From Psoroptes ovis (lineage: Eukaryota > Arthropoda > Arachnida > Sarcoptiformes > Psoroptidae), in the NCBI GenBank assembly GCA_002943765.1, contig PQWQ01000019.1:186001-250000 (forward strand): a stretch of 64,000 bases of DNA, given 5' to 3'. Shown one piece after another: positions 1-12,100 of the stretch; the stretch's first letter is position 1; each line of letters starts with the position of its first letter. The position numbers and the translations under genes were made by a program. Below the pieces are notes generated by a model. The model saw nothing but the letters and a program-made list of their open reading frames with translations, did not search any database and was not told where the DNA came from.

Positions 1-841
1 AATATGGTGAAGATCACCTGACGATGACCTAAGGTGTTGTTCGAACTTATGAATGCATAAACAATCGTCGTCGACCTAAGGTGTTTGATCATCAAAAAAA
101 AAAAAAAATCGAATTAAATTAATTCAAAAAATTTGTTTTTCAAATATTTAAAACACATGATCATGTTTCAAGCATTTTGATTAATCAAACATTTGTGTTT
201 CGAATGTTTTTCTTAAGGAAGAAGCTTTTTGACGAATTTTTGAAGCTAAGAAGACATGGCCTGATTGCTTTGATTGGCCCTTTGAAGTGATGATGGACGA
301 TTTGAAGATGTGTTCGAGGATGTTTTTGAATATTTATTATTCGAAAAAGGTGATAAACGGGATTTAACGAGATGAATCAAGTTTTAAAGATTAATTCCTT
401 TTTGAAAATTTTCCTTGAAAAACATTTAAATGATTGAATCACTGTCAATCCACAGACTTCAGGACAGATTCTTACACACAAAAATCATTGAATGACGATC
501 TTCGTGGTTCATTCGGTCATTCGAAAAAAAATACATGGCCGTCATAATTTTCCGTGCAGCTGATTGAATTTTTGAATATAATTGATGTTTTCAATGATTC
601 AAATTTTTCGAATAATGAAAGTATTTTTATTTTCCAACTTTTTCATTTTATTCCATTTCAAATTGCCAGAAAGGGGCAAAAAACATATTCGTTCATTTTC
701 ATTTGTATTCAAATAGATGTGTTTTTGAATATGTGAAAAAAGAGAGCAACGTAGTTATGTGGTGGTGGCTTTGGGCACACAGACAGAAAAAAAATTTCAG
801 TTTCTTTGCTTTTTTTTTTCATTGCAGAAATGTAACAAGTA

Positions 842-921
842 TTAGGTTGTCCGAAAAGTTTCGGCCGATTTTCTAATTATTTTCTACGATATAATCGGCA
901 AAAACTTTCCGGACAACCTAA
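842..921. mobile_element. Mariner-like miniature element (type B)
   Basis: This 80-bp foldback begins TTAGGTTGTCCGAAAAG and ends with the matching inverted CGGACAACCTAA, with TA on both sides (840-841, 922-923). The inner arms read GGCCGATT and AATCGGCA around an ACGATATAAT centre. It has no coding capacity. The TA duplication and terminal sequence are typical of the Tc1/mariner superfamily; the family assignment is inferred. Confidence 0.88.
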
Positions 922-1518
922 TATGTATTATGTGCAGTTTGTAACACAGAGAGAGAACGTTTGTGTTCGTATTTTCATTTTTTGTTCCAGAAACAGATAT
1001 TTTTTTGAAGAAAATGAGAGTCAATCGATATAGCGTAACGACATTTGTGGGAAACGAATAGGATCGAACCCGATCGAACCAATTTCCTTCTTTTTTCGAA
1101 CGTTTTTTTGCTTTCTGGCGTTCGATTTTGGTTCGATTTATTTGGTTCGAAAATTTTCTGGTCCGAAATATCAGATCAGATAATATTCATAGATTTTCCC
1201 TTGATTTTGCTTTCAAAAATCCCCAAAAGTCCAATGTCTAACCAGATTATTAGACGAATTATGAATAATATGCATCGATTAAGTCGTGAATCGACATGAT
1301 TGAATTGAAATTTTCAAAGAATTTCAATGAAAAAAGGTAAAAATTTGAATTTAAAAATTGAAATTGATCGTGTTGTTTACACCAACAAACACAAATTTGG
1401 TCATTATTATCATGTTAAATTTTATTTTATTTTTCATGTAGATATCAGCCAAAAATTTTGAAAACTTGGTTCAAAAAAAATTTATTTCCCCGTTCTGAAA
1501 AAAATGAAATTCTAAATA

Positions 1519-1590
1519 TTGGGTTGTCCGATAAGTTCTTGCCGTTTTTTCCGATTTTTTCCAGGCCGATAAACTTATCGGACATCCCAA
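1519..1590. mobile_element. Mariner-like miniature element (type A, diverged)
   Basis: A 72-bp foldback with TTGGGTTGTCCGATAAG at one end and CTTATCGGACATCCCAA at the other, flanked by TA. The short loop and the mismatches in the 3' arm suggest an older copy. Confidence 0.83.
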
Positions 1591-2028
1591 TATATAATAT
1601 TATTGGCTATCTGATGATATATTTATTTTAATATTGGGCAGGTAAAAATAAGTAAATGGTGAGTATCATATAATTTTAATGAATAAATGAAAAAATTTTC
1701 ATTTATTTGTCCTATGAAAATATTAGATGAATGGAATGGAATGAATAATACATTTGATCACATTTTCGATGAAATATTTAAAACTAGTATTTTTTCAAAA
1801 ATCTTTTGTATTTTTTTTGTCGAAGAAATTCAAGTCTCATCTTAGCCGTATCATTATTAGTAGTGTTGTGATTATTATTATCATCATTACAGATATTTGA
1901 ATATTTAAATATGTGAAAAGTGAAACAATTTTTTCTACCTTTTAACTTTGTTGCAGTATTATCCACATTATTATTAGTATCAACATATTACAATCATCAT
2001 TATCAACATCATTCTCAACTCTTTACTA

Positions 2029-2108
2029 TTAGGTTGTCCGAAAAGTTTTTGCCGATTATATCGTAAGGAAATATGAGAAAATCGACAAGAACTTTTCGGA
2101 CAACCTAA
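2029..2108. mobile_element. Mariner-like miniature element (type B)
   Basis: An 80-bp foldback starting TTAGGTTGTCCGAAAAG and ending CTTTTCGGACAACCTAA with TA flanks. The centre TTATATCGTA is shared with the copies at 32265 and 40490. Confidence 0.88.
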
Positions 2109-2874
2109 TACAAAAAATTATTATCATTAATAATCTTTTGTTTTACGCTTTTTCAGCGACGCTTCTGAAATTTCAATTTTATTATTAAGGCATTGTTATC
2201 TTTCGGCAAAAAAATCATAAATAATCCATCAAGTTTACATTTCATTAAGTTTTTATTTTAATTCATTTGTTAATGAATTCAACAACTGAGTCAAAAAAAA
2301 AATCAAATTAAATGAACATCTTTTTTCACATGTAAATTATGCTGAAAAATATCACAAATCGATATCGATTTCTTCATACGCACTAATAGCAAATGGCAAA
2401 AAACAACAACTCAGAAAACTTGAATTTAATTAATTACATAAAATTAATGATGATGTTTATGTAAATGGAGAAAAATTTAAATCGAAAATGAAATTCGAAT
2501 ATTAAAAAATGTAAGTCTTGTATATTCAATGAGTGAAACAATATGAAATTTAATGAAAAAGAACTAAAACTATTATGAACATTTGTGATTTGAAAGGGAA
2601 AAAAAGCATTCAATTCAAATATTTCTTTTTTCGAATCACATTTTTTCATTTTAAAAAAATCGTTTAAATGTTTATGAATGTTTATTACATTTTTACATGT
2701 GTAGGTGATTTAATATTTGAAAAAAATCATGAATAAATAATTACACGCACACACACACGCTCAAACACAAACATTACATAAGCAAACAATCGTAATTAAT
2801 AATAAATTTCGATTTAGATTTTTGGGACTTGCAACGAAAAAAAAAAACGAAATTCGTTTATTTCAAGTCTTGTA

Positions 2875-2956
2875 TTAGACTGTCCGAAAAGTTCATTCCG
2901 CTTAATCAATCGAGAGTTGTCGATGAAAATCGGTCAAAACTTTTCGGACAACCTAA
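2875..2956. mobile_element. Mariner-like miniature element (type C)
   Basis: An 82-bp element between TA dinucleotides. The left end reads TTAGACTGTCCGAAAAG, then CATTCCGCTTAATC. The right end reads AATCGGTCAAAAC, then TTTTCGGACAACCTAA. Only the outer ~20 bp are inverted repeats; the inner halves differ, which defines type C. Confidence 0.87.
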
Positions 2957-3440
2957 TATCTTGTTTTAATTATAAGAACAATTAATTGAAACGAAAACAA
3001 AACACGAAAATTTTAAATGAACAAAATAATAATTAGGTTTTAATTATCGTTTAAAGCAAGACGAGAGAAAGTGAAAAATCAAAAAAATTAAATTTTACCT
3101 TTTTCTTCAATAGACTTTTGATTTCGTTCATTTATGATGATGATCCCTGATGACGATCCATATTCGGGTCGATTTATGTTATTTGTTTGTTTATTTATTT
3201 TTCTCACATTTTTCTTTAACAGATTTAGACTTATACAACACAATTTTCTCTGAAAAAATATATGCACAAGACAAGGTCAAAACATTATTATTATAAAAGA
3301 AAATGATTCACTTTGGAAATGATCGTAATGCAAAAAACATGAATTGAATCGAATTTGAATTGAAATCATAATAATGATCACATTAATAATCGTAATAATC
3401 GTAAAAATAATAAAATAATGATAAATGGATTAAAGCTATA

Positions 3441-3522
3441 TTAGATTGTCCGAAAAGTTCATCATGCTTAATCATGATAGACTTGCTCATCAAAATCGGC
3501 CAGAACTTTTCGGACAACCTAA
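3441..3522. mobile_element. Mariner-like miniature element (type C)
   Basis: An 82-bp element with TA flanks. The left end TTAGATTGTCCGAAAAG is followed by an ATGCTTAATC segment, and the right end AATCGGCCAGAAC is followed by TTTTCGGACAACCTAA. Same orientation as the copy at 2875. Confidence 0.87.
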
Positions 3523-3879
3523 TATTTCTGCTTTTTGAAGAAAATCACAAATAAAATCAAGACAATAAAAAATATAAATAAATACCGAACAATTGAATGA
3601 ATGAATGACATTATTATTGAATCAGTAGAAGAAGAAAACAATTTTAAATTTTTTTTTCAATTAATTTCAAAATTACTTTCGAAGAAAATCAACGATTGAA
3701 AAATGATCATTTTAAATGATTATTTTGTAATTTTGTTCAACGTTTTATGAGAAATCACCTGGTCATTTTTTCATTATTATGATTACTAATCATTACAATC
3801 ATTCATTATCATTTTGAAACAGAAAACTAAATCTCAATTGTAAATGAATCAAATCAAATCATTCTTACGATATAAAAAG

Positions 3880-3958
3880 TAGATTGTCCGGAAAGTTCTG
3901 GTCAATTTTCATGAACAACTCTACTGATTAAGCGAAATGAACTTTTCGGACAACCTCA
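3880..3958. mobile_element. Mariner-like miniature element (type C, reversed)
   Basis: A ~79-bp copy in the opposite orientation to 2875: TGTCCGGAAAGTTCTGG leads into TTTTCATGAACAACTC, and the far end is CTTTTCGGACAACCTCA followed by TA. The first two terminal T bases at the left are missing, so that end is slightly damaged. Confidence 0.82.
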
Positions 3959-5050
3959 TACAACAATAAATACGGCGACACATTTGATGAGACAAACATT
4001 GTTATCATCATTTAATAAAAACAATCATGATTGGACAATGATGATGATCATTATTTAAATTATTTGAATTATTTTCATTGTTTCATTATCGAAAAAATTA
4101 ATTAATAATAATGAAATTTAAATTCAGAACAAGGTCAATAACGATTGTCAAACAGTGAAAATAATGAAGATGATGATTCGTAGAAAATTCAAAGGTTAAA
4201 TTGAATTATTTACACAAAATTTTATTTTTTCATTCATTTTAGACCTATCGATCAATCAATCATAATCACGATATATTCATTGATTGATACAGCAAAAATA
4301 GTGAAAATAATCAATCAATAGCCATCGATTTTCAATCGGTCAATCGACGATTGAAATTATGTTTAGCATCTCTTTTTCTCTCATAAAAAACACAGTAATT
4401 AATGGAATGAATGGAAGAAGATAAAGAAGATTACAGCATCGGTAATCATTTGAAATTTTAACTACTGGCATTTTTCGAATTTCTACATTGATCACCAGAT
4501 TTTATTAGGGCTAAAAATTTTAGAAAAATTGAAAACTATGATTGTTATTTTTGGCCACTCTATTCATCAAGATGGACAATTACAAGTCATAGTTTCGAAT
4601 AAAGGTAAGTGTAAAAATAATTTAAAATTTTAAATTTTTCAAATAATTTTCATTTTTTTCATACTTTTTCTCTTATTATTTTTATCATTTTCGAATATTT
4701 TCACTTTCTCGTTTTTCATTGTGCTCGTTTGATACATGATCATCATCATTATCATCGAATGAAATATCAATCATTGCAAACACAAAGGAATCAAAAGGCT
4801 GAATTAATGAAAGGAATTCATTGAAAAACTCAAGGGACAGAAGCTCGAAATGATTTTTCATTCAGTGTGGCTTGGCCACAACAAAAAAAAAAATGCATCG
4901 ATCATATCGATAATCATTTGAACAAACAATCATTTCTAAAAAGCTAAAAAAATCTTTATTTCCTTTGTTTCTTTTTGATCAATTAATGATCGTCTGATGT
5001 CTGGTGAAGCACCGAAAACAAGAATCGTGTGATGGCTTAATTCTTATTAA

Positions 5051-5130
5051 TTAGGTTGTCCCGAAAGTTCTGGCCGATTTTCATGAGCAACTCTATTGAT
5101 TAAGCCGAATGAACTTTTAGGACAGCCTGA
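5051..5130. mobile_element. Mariner-like miniature element (type C, reversed)
   Basis: An ~80-bp copy with left end TTAGGTTGTCCCGAAAG and right end CTTTTAGGACAGCCTGA. The left flank is AA rather than TA, so one target base has changed. Substitutions in the terminal repeats mark it as fairly old. Confidence 0.82.
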
Positions 5131-5298
5131 TAGATAATTTTTCCTTATATTTCTGATATTCATGCCTTAAAAAATGATTGATTTATCAATCAATCAATTC
5201 ATTCATTGTGATATGATTGATTATTATTCCATTTTTTCGCATAATCTTAATCAAAATTTAATTTTTTTTGATTGTTTTTATATTTAAATTTTAACAGG

Positions 5299-5944
5299 TA
5301 GCCATTGATAATCAAGAAGAATGAATAGATCGAAAACAAAAACATGCAAGACACGCAAGTAACGCAAGTAAATTTAGACAAACATTATTGAGCACAATAA
5401 TTTATTACATCTTCAAACAAAATTAAATTCAGAGAAAATACTAACAAATGATGTAAGTAAACAATCGAAAAAGATTGAAGATCAACAATCTAAAATGGCC
5501 AATGATTATCGTCCGAACACTTTCATGATGGCCCATAAAAACAAACAAAACGATAAGCGTAGTTTAAATTCAATTGTTTGTTTTTTCGATTATTTATTCA
5601 TTTATTGTTTTATTACTTATTATCATAAGGCTGCATATGCACAACCTAATAATCATCGATCATCATTGAAATCATATTTTCCGTTTTGTTTTGTTGCTTT
5701 ATCATCACCATTTATTGATAAGCAAATGAAGAACGCCGTGTTTTTTCGAATGAAAATTGAATGGAATGATATTTTTATTGGAATGTTCAATCGGTATTTG
5801 TCAGGGAAAAATGATGAAAATCGTTGAATGAATTATTGTTGAACAAGATGAAGCAGAAGTGAATGATATTTCAACAATTTCTAATTTGATTTCGTGTTCC
5901 ACAACTCTCAAGTAATTGTTATTGATTTATATTCAAATGATAAA
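5299..5944 (+). other. Possible internal exon with a 110-codon open frame
   Basis: The stretch is bounded by an acceptor-like TTTTAACAG at 5298 and a strong donor-like AAAG|GTGAGTGAG at 5945. An open frame from ATG 5495 to 5827 would encode 110 residues with one hydrophobic segment near residues 28-42. I recognise no family and codon use is not convincing. It could be an exon of a non-coding RNA or of an untranslated leader. Transcript data would decide. Confidence 0.15.
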
Positions 5945-6721
5945 GGTGAGTGAGAAAATAAATTCAAATAAAATAATTGAAAAAAGCAATTATTTCTTTC
6001 CTAATAATTGGAGGAATTAGATGAGGTAATTAGCGAAAATTTCGATTAATTAAGATTTGAAACAATCAATGAATAAATCTTCAAATTAATCCGTTCAAAG
6101 TAACTTTGAAAATGAAGGTAAATCAATATGCTTCATAGTTTTCAATTTTCAAATTACCGGGTTTTATTTTTTCAACAAAAGATGGCAGCACTGTAATCGA
6201 TTTTTCAATTTTTCAAAAAACTAATTTTCAAAACTGAATCAGTTGAAAATCCTCATATGCATTATATGTATTATAATTTAATCATAATTATGATTGATGA
6301 TTATTATTAGGTTACTAATCAGTCTCATGAAAATACAGTCATCTCAATACATACAATAATGTTTGGGATTTTTTTTTTCGAAAATTGTCGGCGGTGAATG
6401 GTGAAAATTGTTATTTTTAACCATAGAAAAAAGAAAGTTATTCCGGACGAAAATTTGCGGATAATGTTAATTATACAATAATTATGAATGAGTTTAATTA
6501 TTGTAATTAGTTGATCAAGAAAAAGCAGAGAAAAGACGAAAATCTACAGAAGAAAACTGATCCAATTTCAAATCCAAAAAATTAATTGATTAATCATAAT
6601 CATCATTTCCTATTCTTTGATGATTTCAAGATCGTTTAAGGTGAAAAAAGCAAATATATTGACTATCGAATACGACAATTCGCTGAAAGATTTAAATAGA
6701 AAATTACAATTAACAATATTA

Positions 6722-6803
6722 TTAGGTTGCCCAGAAAGTTCTGGCCTATTTTCAATGAACAACTCTATCGAATTGACTGGAATGAACTTTTCGGACAACC
6801 TAA
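6722..6803. mobile_element. Mariner-like miniature element (type C, reversed)
   Basis: An 82-bp element with TA flanks, left end TTAGGTTGCCCAGAAAG and right end CTTTTCGGACAACCTAA, with the CAATGAACAACTC core of type C in reversed orientation. Confidence 0.85.
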
Positions 6804-7337
6804 TATTATTAATAACTTCCAATTTCCTTTTAGAAAATAAGAAAAATCAAACAAAAAAAATCAATTTTGAAACAATGAAATCAAATTTGAAAATCAATAT
6901 CGAATCAATATATCGAATGATATTGAATTTCAATTTTTTGTATGAAATCAAAATATGAAAAATAATTGCAAATTCAAAAAATGGAAAAACTCCAAAACAA
7001 CAACAACTATAAACAAATATTGAATTGAATTTCATCAGAAAAAAAATTTTCTATTATTATCATCATCATCATCATCATCATTCATTCATTCATTCGTTCA
7101 CTTTGTTAAGCAAAATGTAAATCGAAAAATTCTGAAAATTTTGAAATCAAAATTATTATTATTTCCGTATTATTTATTATTATGATTATTATTATTGGTT
7201 CATTTCATTTATTGCTGCTGTTGAGCGAATGAAATTCTTTATTATTATCATCATTATTATTATTAGTGCTGGTACTTGAAATCGTTTTTTTCTGGGGTAA
7301 CAAACAACAAACATTTCATCAGCATTTTTTACAAATA

Positions 7338-7418
7338 TTAGGTTGTCCCATAAGTTCTTGCCGTTTTTCGAATGAAAAAAAAATTAAAAAAACGGCCAAA
7401 ACTTATGGGACAACCAAA
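7338..7418. mobile_element. Mariner-like miniature element (type A)
   Basis: An 81-bp near-perfect palindrome: TTAGGTTGTCCCATAAG at the left and CTTATGGGACAACCAAA at the right, TA flanks, and a loop made only of A and T. The arms pair over more than 25 bp. Confidence 0.87.
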
Positions 7419-7602
7419 TAACAATTGAAAACAATTTGAAAATGAATAGACAAACAAACAAACAAACAAACAACAACCTGAAAAAATGTCATAGTTTTTC
7501 AATGATTTTTCACATGTTTCGTTTTGTTTGGTTGGTCGAAAATAGTAATCAACAACCAACAACAACAATAATAAATAACATTTTGATAATAATAATTTAC
7601 AC

Positions 7603-7776
7603 CAGTGATTCCCAAACTTTTTGGGGCCATCGCCCACTTTCGCGAAAAAAATATTCTTCATCGCCCACCCCTCAAGAAATCTCCATTGCCCAATAATGTG
7701 CCAATGGACCATCATCGCCCACCTGAAGCGCCTAATCGCCCGTGGTGGGCGATATCGCCCAGTTTGGGAATCACTG
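7603..7776. mobile_element. hAT-type miniature inverted-repeat element
   Basis: A 174-bp element with perfect 16-bp terminal inverted repeats CAGTGATTCCCAAACT (7603-7618) and AGTTTGGGAATCACTG (7761-7776). It is flanked by a perfect 8-bp duplication, ATTTACAC (7595-7602 and 7777-7784). Eight-base duplications and a CAGTG...CCCAAACT end are classic for hAT transposons. The inside has several copies of a CATCGCCCAC motif near both ends and is GC-richer than the surroundings. No transposase is encoded, so it depends on an element elsewhere. Confidence 0.93.
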
Positions 7777-7822
7777 ATTTACACAATGAAAGAATGTATG
7801 GTATGTATCTAATACAAATATA

Positions 7823-7907
7823 TTTAGGTTGTCCGAAAAATTCATTCCGCCTAATCAAATAGAGTTGTTTATTTGAAAATTGGCCAAAACTTTTCGGACA
7901 ACCTTAA
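7823..7907. mobile_element. Mariner-like miniature element (type C)
   Basis: An ~85-bp copy 46 bp beyond the hAT-type element. The left end is TTTAGGTTGTCCGAAAA and the right end TTTTCGGACAACCTTAA followed by TA. Both ends carry one extra T/A relative to the other copies. The core CATTCCGCCTAATC matches type C. Confidence 0.84.
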
Positions 7908-9101
7908 TATTTTAAATTATTTCAAATTATAAATATTTTTTTTTTCCACAAAATTTTCATTGTCATATTGTGGGAATTTATTTATTTCTCTCCATTTTCA
8001 TTGTGTCAAGAATTTAATTTTTTATTTTCCACTCTTATTTTTTCATAGCATTTGTCATATTTACATTTTTTTAAATAGATGTAAGAAAATTTCAAGAAAG
8101 AAAATGTGTGTTTTACGAAGAATATTATTATCATTCTTCACTTTGTATACTTGGTAAATGACAAATAATGGCAAAATATAAACAATAGAAACAATAGTAA
8201 ATTAGTGCAATGAATAATAATGGAAATGAAAAATTTGAATTTTTGAAATTTTCAGAATTGAAATTGATTCGAGAAACGAAGGACAAAGCACTTTTGAATT
8301 ACTTTTGGAATTTTACTTTATTTCGCCTTTATACATTCACCTCTCAAGTGCAAAACATTTGTAAGTATTCCATTCATTTGTAAGTATCGTATATCATTAT
8401 ACAATACGATATGATTGTGTCATGGCAAAAAATAAGAAAAACAGGTACGAAAACATTTTAAATATATTTATTTATTTATTTTTACAGACAATTTGATTGA
8501 TTGATTGATTTTTCATTTCAAATTTTATTCAATTTTTTTCATTTCAAATTTATTTTATTTCAAATTTATTTATTGTGTTGCATTTATTTGATTTTTTTTT
8601 TGTTGTTATTTTTACAGGTTTATGTAAATTCACAAGTGTGTAATTGTATTCAGAGGGAGGAAACAACAATTTTCAAAGAAAAATTGGAGCCCAAGAAATG
8701 GAAAATAATCAGAAAATAATGTCAAGTGATTGTTTTCTGGTACAAATATATTTGCATGTAAGTGTAAGAGTAAACAGGTAAATAAATGGTGATAATAATA
8801 ATAATAATAATAATAGACATAGGCATAGGCATAGACATAGAAAAAAGAAAACAATTTTCACAAAATTTACAATTTTTTTTTCAATTTATTTGCATAAATG
8901 ATAATAAAAAATCGATTATTTTAGTTATATTTATATAGGTGAGAATGATAATGATAATAAATTTAAGAAAATTGATTTTATGCATTCGAATATTATTCGA
9001 TAAAATCAATGAAAAGGTAAACAAATTGATCGGTGATCGATATCGATTTATCGATTGATTAAAATCAAATTGATCGATCGATTGATTAATTGATTGATCG
9101 A

Positions 9102-12100
9102 TCAAGAATCATCATTTTGTTGATCTTCTATCAAAAATTCACTGATATGCATATAAATAATCCAATACATTAGATTAAAGCATAGAAAACAAACTGGAAA
9201 AACAACACGTGAATATTTATCGATATCACTAGGGCAAACACCGAATAATGTGTTTTGATTTTTAAGAAAATATGATGATGGCAAAAATGCACGTTCAGCT
9301 AAATGTTTCATATCATTTTCATCATAAATATAATCTCTTGTTTTATTTGATTTATTTCTGTGATGATTATTGGTTGAATTACGACCCAATGAATGTCTTT
9401 GTTGCTGCTGTTGCTGATGTTGACCAACATCAAAATGTAATCGTTGATTATTATTATTATAAAATGATGATAAATGTCTGTCCAATGAATAATATAATGA
9501 TTGTGGTGATGCATTATCAAAATTACCACCGACAGCATTCGTTGATCCACTAGAATTAGCACCAACAAATACATTTAAATCATCATTAAAATTTGGTCCA
9601 TTTTCTAGATCATCATTAGTATTATTATTATCATTGTTATTATTGCCAGCATTATTTAAATCAGCAAATATACGACTCTTTAATGATGATGTACGATTAT
9701 GATGTTGTTGATGATGATGATGGTGATGTGGTGGTGGCATATGATGTCGATGATGGCCAGATGATAATCGAGGCTGTAATAATGGTGCTGGTGGTCGAAG
9801 GCCCTGTATAAACGTAATATCATTGGTAATAAATTATGGTAATTTATTTTTAAATTAACTGAATTGAAATGAAAAAATACAAATAATACAGATGAATACA
9901 AACCCTTCGATAATATGATTCTAGTTCATCTAATTGTTCCATATTTGGATATAATGATGCTGTACGTATTAATGCACCATGACGACGTAATGTAATAGCA
10001 TTATCTTTATTATTAGTAAATGTCACATTATTATTATCCGTATCATTAGTTGTATTCATCATCATACGATTATCATTATTTTTGACATTATTAACATTAT
10101 TATTCACAGAAGATGTAGATGATGATGATGATGATGACGATGAAGATGATGAAGACGATGACGAAGCAACACCAGCGGCAGCAGCAGCTGCTGCGGCTGC
10201 AATACATTTTTCACGATGTTCATTCAATATTCGTACAATTTGTTGTGTACGCGATTTACGCATCGCAATACGCTTGCCCATATAACCAACGGTGGCGTAT
10301 TCAAGTAATGCAGCGAATACCATAACGAAACACGTGCCCAGAAATACATCAATCGATTTAATGTATGATATCTTAGGCATTGCAGCATTTGTCGATGACA
10401 TTAACGTGGTCATTGTCAGTACAGTGGTAACGCCCAGCTGTACACGTGCTGGACTTGCATTCTGAATGAAGAATGATAACAAGGTAAGAAAATGAAAATT
10501 TCAATTAAGATTATTAGAAAATTATAATTCATTTCCGAATTAGAAATTATTGGAAATTCAAGAATCATTAATGGAAAATTCGCTAAGACATCAAGCTATA
10601 GATATATTGAACCTTAACATTTATTGTAAATGCCAATTGGGCAATTATGGTGATCATTCTCGAATGGTAATCAACACGAATCATAAGAAAAACAAATGAA
10701 AAATAAATCCAAAAACCATCACTTTATAAATAATAAATGTGTCATTTTTTTTTGGAAAATAATTTTCCAATTGGATTTGTATTAGGCAATAATTCAAGCC
10801 GACTTATTGGTCTGAATATTTGATCAGCAATCGCCATCAAAGCTGTCGGTTTTCCCCTATTAACAACGGAAAATGCCCGTGCCACACTCGGGCAGAGCAG
10901 GATCATGGCGAAAAATCTTAGGCAACAAAATTCGATCGTGGACTTTAAAACATTCGAAGAAATTTTCAAAAAAATTACAAAATTACAAATCGTAAATGAT
11001 CGTTAAGGATATCAAGTACAACTACTACAACATCAACAGCAGCAACAACAACAACAACAATAACATGATCATTATGATCATCATCATCATCATCATAATC
11101 ATAAATGATTGAAAATATTGATAATGGTAATGATCATGATGATGTTTGTGTTTGAAAATTGGTCCATAAATGATGGATAAACACCGACTGAAGAATCCAA
11201 GGCCCTGGGCACGAAATTTTTGATGGAAAAAATTCCATCGAAAACTCCCGTAGCAAGGTATACCGGTCCCGATAGCATGGTACATACCTGCGGGTATTAG
11301 CACACAAGGCCCTAAGGCCCACCACCTTTAATTCAATATGATTTTTTTTCTGTGCATGAAAATTTGTAATTAGTTTAATGAAAATTTTTTTTATTTTATT
11401 TTCACATCATTTAAGGTGAGTCTTTGTGTTTGTTTGGTACAAGGTAGTCAAGAGAGAGGAAAATATGGAACCTTATAATGTTCATAATGGAATGAATATG
11501 TTCCCGAAAATTCGTTTAAAAAATTTCGTTTCACGGAATATTTCACTCCGAAAGTAAATGCTACAACAAATAACATACCTTTATGGATTATGCGGCCATT
11601 AAATTCTATGATTCAGTCCAGAAATTTTTATCTAAAAACATTAATTTTCAAATTTGGTGTTAATTAAATACAATCAATTTAATTTTCAAGATTATGGATC
11701 ATTTAATTTTTATTTTTTGATTTTCAGTCGTTTAATGGTAACATTTGTATCATAAGCAACATTGTTTTTATCATCGAAACAATTACCATTCAATGATAAA
11801 AACGATGATGATGATACAAATTAACAAAATTTTCATCATTTTTTTCCATTTTAAATCAAATTGTTTGTTCATAGAAGATTAAACGCATTAAATTACAGCA
11901 GTTTTTTTGAATCGAATCAAATGGATCAAACTTTGTGTATATGATTTTTCGAAAAATTTCCACGTACTATAGCCTTAGATTTTTTCGATTTTTCGAAAAA
12001 TTTCCACGTACTATAGCCTTAGATTTTTTCGATTTTTCGAAAAATTTCCACGTACTATAGCCTTAGATTTTTTCGATTTTTCGAAAAATTTCCACGTACT

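Larger units (their letters stand above)
1..9101. other. Gene-poor intergenic DNA
   Basis: I found no coding region here with recognisable domains or convincing codon structure. The short open frames are AT-rich and low in complexity. The stretch holds ten mariner-like miniature elements, one hAT-type miniature element (7603-7776) and simple repeats. Sequences resembling splice sites occur at 4603 (donor), 5298 (acceptor) and 5945 (donor), so a non-coding or fast-evolving transcript is possible. The 3' end of the receptor gene, on the other strand, closes the region at 9102. Confidence 0.6.

Noticed and set aside
10742..10969. 75-codon frame on the minus strand inside the receptor intron
   Set aside because: It lacks domain similarity and homologous flanking exons; part of it is the GC-rich hairpin at 10875.
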